A stretch of DNA of 49,401 nt, taken from positions 1-49,401 of the forward strand of contig JAIPED010000006.1 in NCBI GenBank assembly GCA_021737325.1, read 5' to 3'. Numbering within the stretch: position 1 is the stretch's first letter; every line of letters starts with the position of its first letter. The position numbers were made by a program, and so were the translations under genes. The notes beneath the pieces were generated by a model. It had not been told where the DNA came from, made no database searches, and saw only the letters and a list, made by a program, of their open reading frames with translations. Shown here one piece after another: positions 45,652 to 49,401 of this stretch. The stretch comes from Deltaproteobacteria bacterium (lineage in GTDB: Bacteria; Desulfobacterota; Syntrophia; Syntrophales; JAIPED01).

Positions 45652-47181
45652 TTATAGGTCTTTTAGCAATCCTCTTAAAAAAAGTAAGATGCGCTCCACA
45701 GAAGGCACAAACAAATGCTCGCTAGGGGTATGCACATATCTCATCGTTGGTCCGATGGAGATTATCTCCATGTGGGGATATTTTTCCGCGATGAAGCCAC
45801 ACTCAAGCCCTGCGTGGAGAACTTCGGTGCGCAGGGTGCTGTTGAATGCCCGCTCGTAGGCGGCAAGAGCTTTCTTGTAGAGAACGGAATTAGGATTGGG
45901 GGGCCATGTAGGAAATTCGCTTCTCCTTTTGCTGGTTGCCCCTGACATCTTGGCGGTTGCTTCTATCTTTTGGGCAAGCTCCGCCAACCTTTGTGGGTTG
46001 AAGCTCCTGTGGAACACCACCAACCTTAATTCGCCATCCCTTGTTTCACTGATGCCGATGTTGTTGGATGTTTCGGGCAGTCCTGGAAAGGTTTTTGACC
46101 ATTCATAAACACCCTGCGGAATAGCCAAGATTAGCCCAAGCAAATTATCGGAATCGTTAAGGGAAAGCGCTTTTTTCGGCAACTCCGCCACGGGATTTAA
46201 AGCAACCTCAAGGTTGGTTTCGTCAGAATACTCTTGGCGAAGTTCCTGTTCGAACAAAGCGATTTTTTCTTGTAGCGCTGGGGCTGAACCCGCTGGCAGA
46301 GCAAATACTGCTACGGAATCCATCGTGATTGCGTTATCCGCCGATCCACCGGCAAAACTTATTATCTGTAGTGGCGGGGCTTTATGTAACGCCTGAGCGA
46401 GCAAAACATTGGCATTCGGGCGATTTTTATCGATTTCCAAGCCAGAGTGCCCCCCCTTCAAGCCGCTGATGCTGAGGGTGTAGGCCTCGATTCCCGTTGT
46501 CAGTGGAACAAAATTCAACGGCAGAAGAATTTCTATCTTCACCCCACCAGCAGAACCAAGCGTAACGAAACCCTCCGCCTCAGAATCAATGTTAATAAAA
46601 CGCTCTGCCAGCAGGATATCGCTTGCCAAACCAGCCGCGCCGCTCATATCCATTTCTTCATCGGTGGTAAAAAGTAACTCCAACGCTGGTCGTTCAACAT
46701 CAGGATTTTCGGCAAGAAACAGGGCAATTGCCACACCGATACCGTCGTCGGCGCCTAGGGTGGTACTCTTTGCCCGTAACAACTCGCCGTCGCGCACAAG
46801 CTGAATAGGATGGCTGGAAAAATTATGGGTGGATTGGGCGCTCTTTTGGCAAACCATATCCATATGAGCCTGCAAGGCAACGACAGGACGATCTTCGTAA
46901 CCCCGAGAAGCTGGTACAGAAATTATCACATTGTTGAATTTATCGGTCTTAACCGCCAGATTTCTTTCCTGCGCCCAACGCACCAACCATGCCGAAATTG
47001 GTCCCTCTTCTTTAGAGCATCGCGGTACCTGGCTAATCTCCTCAAATATTGCCAAAATGCGTTTCGTATCCGCGCCCTCATTCACCGCGATATAATTTTT
47101 CGACGGCTCCGCGCTGGCAAGGCAATAAAAACCCGAGATGAAGCTCAACACTAAGACCAACAGCATAAAGATGTACCTCAT
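45652..47181 (-). CDS. pepD: PepD-type aminoacyl-histidine dipeptidase (M20C) with signal peptide
   Basis: Starting at ATG 47181 (GGGAGGG upstream) the protein is 509 residues with an N-terminal signal peptide (MRYIFMLLVLVLSFISGFYCLASA) that is probably cleaved after ASA. It has metal-site motifs ALQAHMDMV, LGADDGIG, TTDEEMDM and NIDSEAEG, and a lid domain in the middle. The enzyme splits dipeptides such as carnosine in known relatives, using two zinc or manganese ions. The signal peptide is unusual, as typical PepD is cytosolic; here it would act in the periplasm. A longer frame to 47271 is not needed. Confidence 0.88.
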   Translation of the reverse strand: MRYIFMLLVLVLSFISGFYCLASAEPSKNYIAVNEGADTKRILAIFEEISQVPRCSKEEGPISAWLVRWAQERNLAVKTDKFNNVIISVPASRGYEDRPVVALQAHMDMVCQKSAQSTHNFSSHPIQLVRDGELLRAKSTTLGADDGIGVAIALFLAENPDVERPALELLFTTDEEMDMSGAAGLASDILLAERFINIDSEAEGFVTLGSAGGVKIEILLPLNFVPLTTGIEAYTLSISGLKGGHSGLEIDKNRPNANVLLAQALHKAPPLQIISFAGGSADNAITMDSVAVFALPAGSAPALQEKIALFEQELRQEYSDETNLEVALNPVAELPKKALSLNDSDNLLGLILAIPQGVYEWSKTFPGLPETSNNIGISETRDGELRLVVFHRSFNPQRLAELAQKIEATAKMSGATSKRRSEFPTWPPNPNSVLYKKALAAYERAFNSTLRTEVLHAGLECGFIAEKYPHMEIISIGPTMRYVHTPSEHLFVPSVERILLFLRGLLKDL

Positions 47182-47304
47182 TTTCCCTCCCCTTGTCTCC
47201 CCCAGGTTATTTGCTCTCCTTGAGGGATCAAACTCTGATAAAAATGATTGTCTCAGCAAACTGTTATCCAAGTATCTTGGCCAATAATTAACGGCATTTT
47301 ATGG

Positions 47305-48771
47305 TCATTCAACAAACCACGCCGTCCCTCTTGCAGTATCCTTGATTTGGATTTTCATTCCCGCCAGCGTTTCCCGAATTTCATCCGCCCGCGCCCAGTT
47401 TTTTTCTTCGCGTGCCTTTTGTCTCTGATTAACAAGATGCCCTATTTCTTCCTGACTAACGCCCAATTTGGCAATCTCTCTGGCGGTGTCTTCCTGAAAA
47501 TACTCCGCAGGGGAATAAGTAAAAAGACCTAAAGCTTCGCCAACACTCGTAAGATTCTTCCGAGCAGCGCTCAAGATTGCTGCCGCATCGGTAGATTTTC
47601 CGAAATTTTTGTTCGCAATGGCGGAATTAACGAGGCGAACAAAATCAAAGATAACCCCAAATGCCTTGGCGCTATTAAAATCATCATCCATCGCCTCCCT
47701 GAACTTTTCTGGAAATGAAGCAACTACGGAACGCAGCTCCTCGTTTTGGAGCGGTGGAGTGTCAGTTGCTAAAGAAGTCCTCCCAACAAGGAAGGAATCA
47801 ATGGCCTCTAGCAAACGATAGCATCTGTTGAGCGCACTTCTCGCTTCCGCAAGGGCTTCCAAGGAAAAGTCTATCGGGCTGCGGTAATGGAACTGTAGCA
47901 TAAAAAATCGCAGAACATCGGGGTGGTAAACTTTTAAAAGATCCTTGATGGTGATAAAATTATCCAACGATTTAGACATCTTTTCGCCGCTAATCTTTAC
48001 AAAACCGTTGTGCATCCAGTATCGTGCGGGCATCTTGCCATAGGCGGCTTCCGATTGTGCTATTTCATTTTCGTGATGGGGAAAAATTAGGTCCGCGCCG
48101 CCGCCGTGGATATCAAAGCACTCTCCCAGCAGGCATTTACCCATCGCCGAACACTCAATATGCCACCCAGGTCTCCCCCTGCCCCAGGGACTCTCCCACC
48201 AAGGTTCATTTTCTTTCGATGCCTTCCAAAGAGCAAAATCCAGCGGATTGTGTTTTTTCTCGCCCACTTCCACACGGGCTCCCGCAAGTAGCTCTTCGGG
48301 ATTGCGGCCAGAGAGTTTGCCATAGCCGGGAAATTTTTCCACGCTGAAATAAACATCGCCGTCAACAGCATAGGCGATTCCCTTGGCTATCAAGCTTTCT
48401 ATTAAGGCAATCATGCCGTCAATGTGTTCAGTCGCCAGCGGAGTTTCGTTGGGCGGTAAAACGCCCAGAGAATTCATATCGTGGTTGTGCTCGGCAATGT
48501 AGCGCTGGGAGATTGCAAAAATTGTCGTCCCTTCTCTATTTGCCTTGTTAATTATCTTGTCATCAACATCGGTAAAATTTTTTACGAAGCGAACCTCAAA
48601 ACCGCACCACCGAAGGTAGCGAGTTACCATATCAAAAACAAGGGCGGAACGCGCATGACCGATATGGCAGTTATCATAGGCGGTGATACCACAAACATAG
48701 ATGCCGACCTTACCCTCCGTGATGGGCTGAAAGCACTCCTTCTGCCGGTTAAGGGTGTTGTAAAGTTTCAT
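47305..48771 (-). CDS. cysS: Cysteinyl-tRNA synthetase
   Basis: From ATG 48771 (AGGAGG four bases upstream) the enzyme is 488 residues. It has class I motifs YVCGITAYDNCHIGHARSALVFD (HIGH) and KISGEKMSKSLDNFITI (KMSKS). The zinc-site cysteines and histidine (CSAMGKCLLGECFDIHGGGADLIFPHHENEIAQSE) are complete. A second in-frame ATG at 48816 has its own GGAGG, so two starts are possible; the shorter one fits the family. The gene is divergent from the next lipoprotein gene. Confidence 0.95.
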   Translation of the reverse strand: MKLYNTLNRQKECFQPITEGKVGIYVCGITAYDNCHIGHARSALVFDMVTRYLRWCGFEVRFVKNFTDVDDKIINKANREGTTIFAISQRYIAEHNHDMNSLGVLPPNETPLATEHIDGMIALIESLIAKGIAYAVDGDVYFSVEKFPGYGKLSGRNPEELLAGARVEVGEKKHNPLDFALWKASKENEPWWESPWGRGRPGWHIECSAMGKCLLGECFDIHGGGADLIFPHHENEIAQSEAAYGKMPARYWMHNGFVKISGEKMSKSLDNFITIKDLLKVYHPDVLRFFMLQFHYRSPIDFSLEALAEARSALNRCYRLLEAIDSFLVGRTSLATDTPPLQNEELRSVVASFPEKFREAMDDDFNSAKAFGVIFDFVRLVNSAIANKNFGKSTDAAAILSAARKNLTSVGEALGLFTYSPAEYFQEDTAREIAKLGVSQEEIGHLVNQRQKAREEKNWARADEIRETLAGMKIQIKDTARGTAWFVE

Positions 48772-48949
48772 TTTCCTCCTAAATCGAGCTGTATTTCTTG
48801 CCTTCACCAATAGCATAATTCCTCCTTCCTTCTCAAACGAAAAGGGGATGCTCGTGTGGGGGAAGCTTTTTACAAAAAAATGGTAATCCCGCGGAAAATG
48901 TGGAAGCCTGTTTGCGTATCTCACAATCAAAGGAAACGGGGGAAATGGC

Positions 48950-49401
48950 ATGTTGCCGAAAAGCCATCGCTTGAAAAAAACAGTAACAATAATAGCTGTT
49001 TTAGTATTTTTCGGGGTGTTAAGCTCCTGTTCAGCAACGGGCGCCTTTCGTTCCTATCCGCGGTATATGAACCCTGTAATTACAAGCTTGGAATATAAAC
49101 GGCAGATGGATATGGAAAAAACCTTTGATAGCGGACTCTCGAGCGCTGATGCTATTCTTTACAACATGGAATACGCTAGAATTGCGCAACTGCTAGGCAA
49201 CTTCTCACAGAGTAAGCGGGCATTTTTTACCGCTATGGAAATAACCGCGAAAAATGACCAAAAGGCACTGATTAGCGCTTCCGCTCTAGGGGCAAACATG
49301 GCGGCAATCATGACTAACGATGGAGCTATACCCTACAGCGCCGCGGGCTACGAAAGGGTAATGACACATCACTACCAAGCGCTTAATTTCCTCGCAGCTC
49401 A
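48950..49401 (+). CDS. COG3014-like lipoprotein, N-terminal part
   Basis: The gene begins at ATG 48950 with GGGGGA upstream and runs off the right edge after 150 codons. It starts MLPKSHRLKKTVTIIAVLVFFGVLSSC, a lipoprotein signal with lipobox VLSSC. A region rich in SLEYKR, YNMEYARIAQLLGNFSQSKRAFFTAMEIT and YERVMTHHYQALNFLAA follows. The pattern of repeat-like helices resembles uncharacterised COG3014-type outer-membrane lipoproteins. That assignment is from recalled sequence patterns. It is divergent from cysS across 178 bp. Confidence 0.7.
   Translation, partial: MLPKSHRLKKTVTIIAVLVFFGVLSSCSATGAFRSYPRYMNPVITSLEYKRQMDMEKTFDSGLSSADAILYNMEYARIAQLLGNFSQSKRAFFTAMEITAKNDQKALISASALGANMAAIMTNDGAIPYSAAGYERVMTHHYQALNFLAA

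Overview
The window is a bacterial chromosomal segment with dense, mostly co-oriented operons, usual Shine-Dalgarno sites and several GTG/TTG starts. The protein set includes an RpoH heat-shock sigma factor, separate GlyQ and GlyS subunits, RecB and RecC, an Aquifex-type aconitase of about 640 residues, a cobalamin-type radical SAM enzyme and many lipoproteins. This fits a Gram-negative proteobacterium in the broad sense. The RpoH, GlyQ and GroEL sequences look most like those of Desulfuromonadales-type Desulfobacterota (the former Deltaproteobacteria). That placement is from recalled family resemblance, not a search. No rRNA, tRNA, CRISPR array or complete insertion sequence is visible.

Region 1 (1-12.3 kb, minus strand) is the supply half of an O-antigen/capsule locus. 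It holds a Wzz chain-length regulator, the complete dTDP-L-rhamnose set (rfbB, rfbA, rfbC, rfbD) and, after a terminator, wbpA, wbpB, wbpD and wbpE plus the start of a wbpI/wecB-type epimerase. These are the five steps to a UDP-2,3-diacetamido-2,3-dideoxy-mannuronate-type sugar. A Wzx-type flippase is present, but the polymerase and the glycosyltransferases must lie elsewhere. Between flippase and epimerase are two decaying genes: a polysaccharide deacetylase-family remnant with at least four frame changes, and an AAC(3)-family acetyltransferase with one frameshift.

Region 2 (12.3-21.1 kb, minus) carries rpoH and recJ. Upstream of them is a tightly coupled six-gene operon: PHP phosphoesterase, GT4 glycosyltransferase, methyltransferase, alpha/alpha-toroid 'prenyltransferase-like' protein, left-handed beta-helix acyltransferase and B12-binding radical SAM protein. 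Its product cannot be named and it is the best candidate here for an undescribed pathway. Region 3 (21.2-29.9 kb, plus) has a MaoC hydratase, ttcA, smpB, recC and recB, with no recD beside them. Region 4 (29.9-41.1 kb, minus) has aconitase, two lipoproteins (one OmpA-like), a GAF-GspE/PilB ATPase, glyS, glyQ and groEL/groES behind a sigma-32-like promoter.

Region 5 (41.4-45.3 kb, plus) has a NusG/RfaH-type antiterminator paralogue, rho, rpmE and an iron-dependent alcohol dehydrogenase. Region 6 has a secreted PepD-type dipeptidase and cysS (minus), then a COG3014-like lipoprotein cut by the window edge (plus). Three diverged copies of one MITE-like element with matching terminal inverted repeats sit in intergenic gaps at about 38.9, 42.2 and 45.4 kb.
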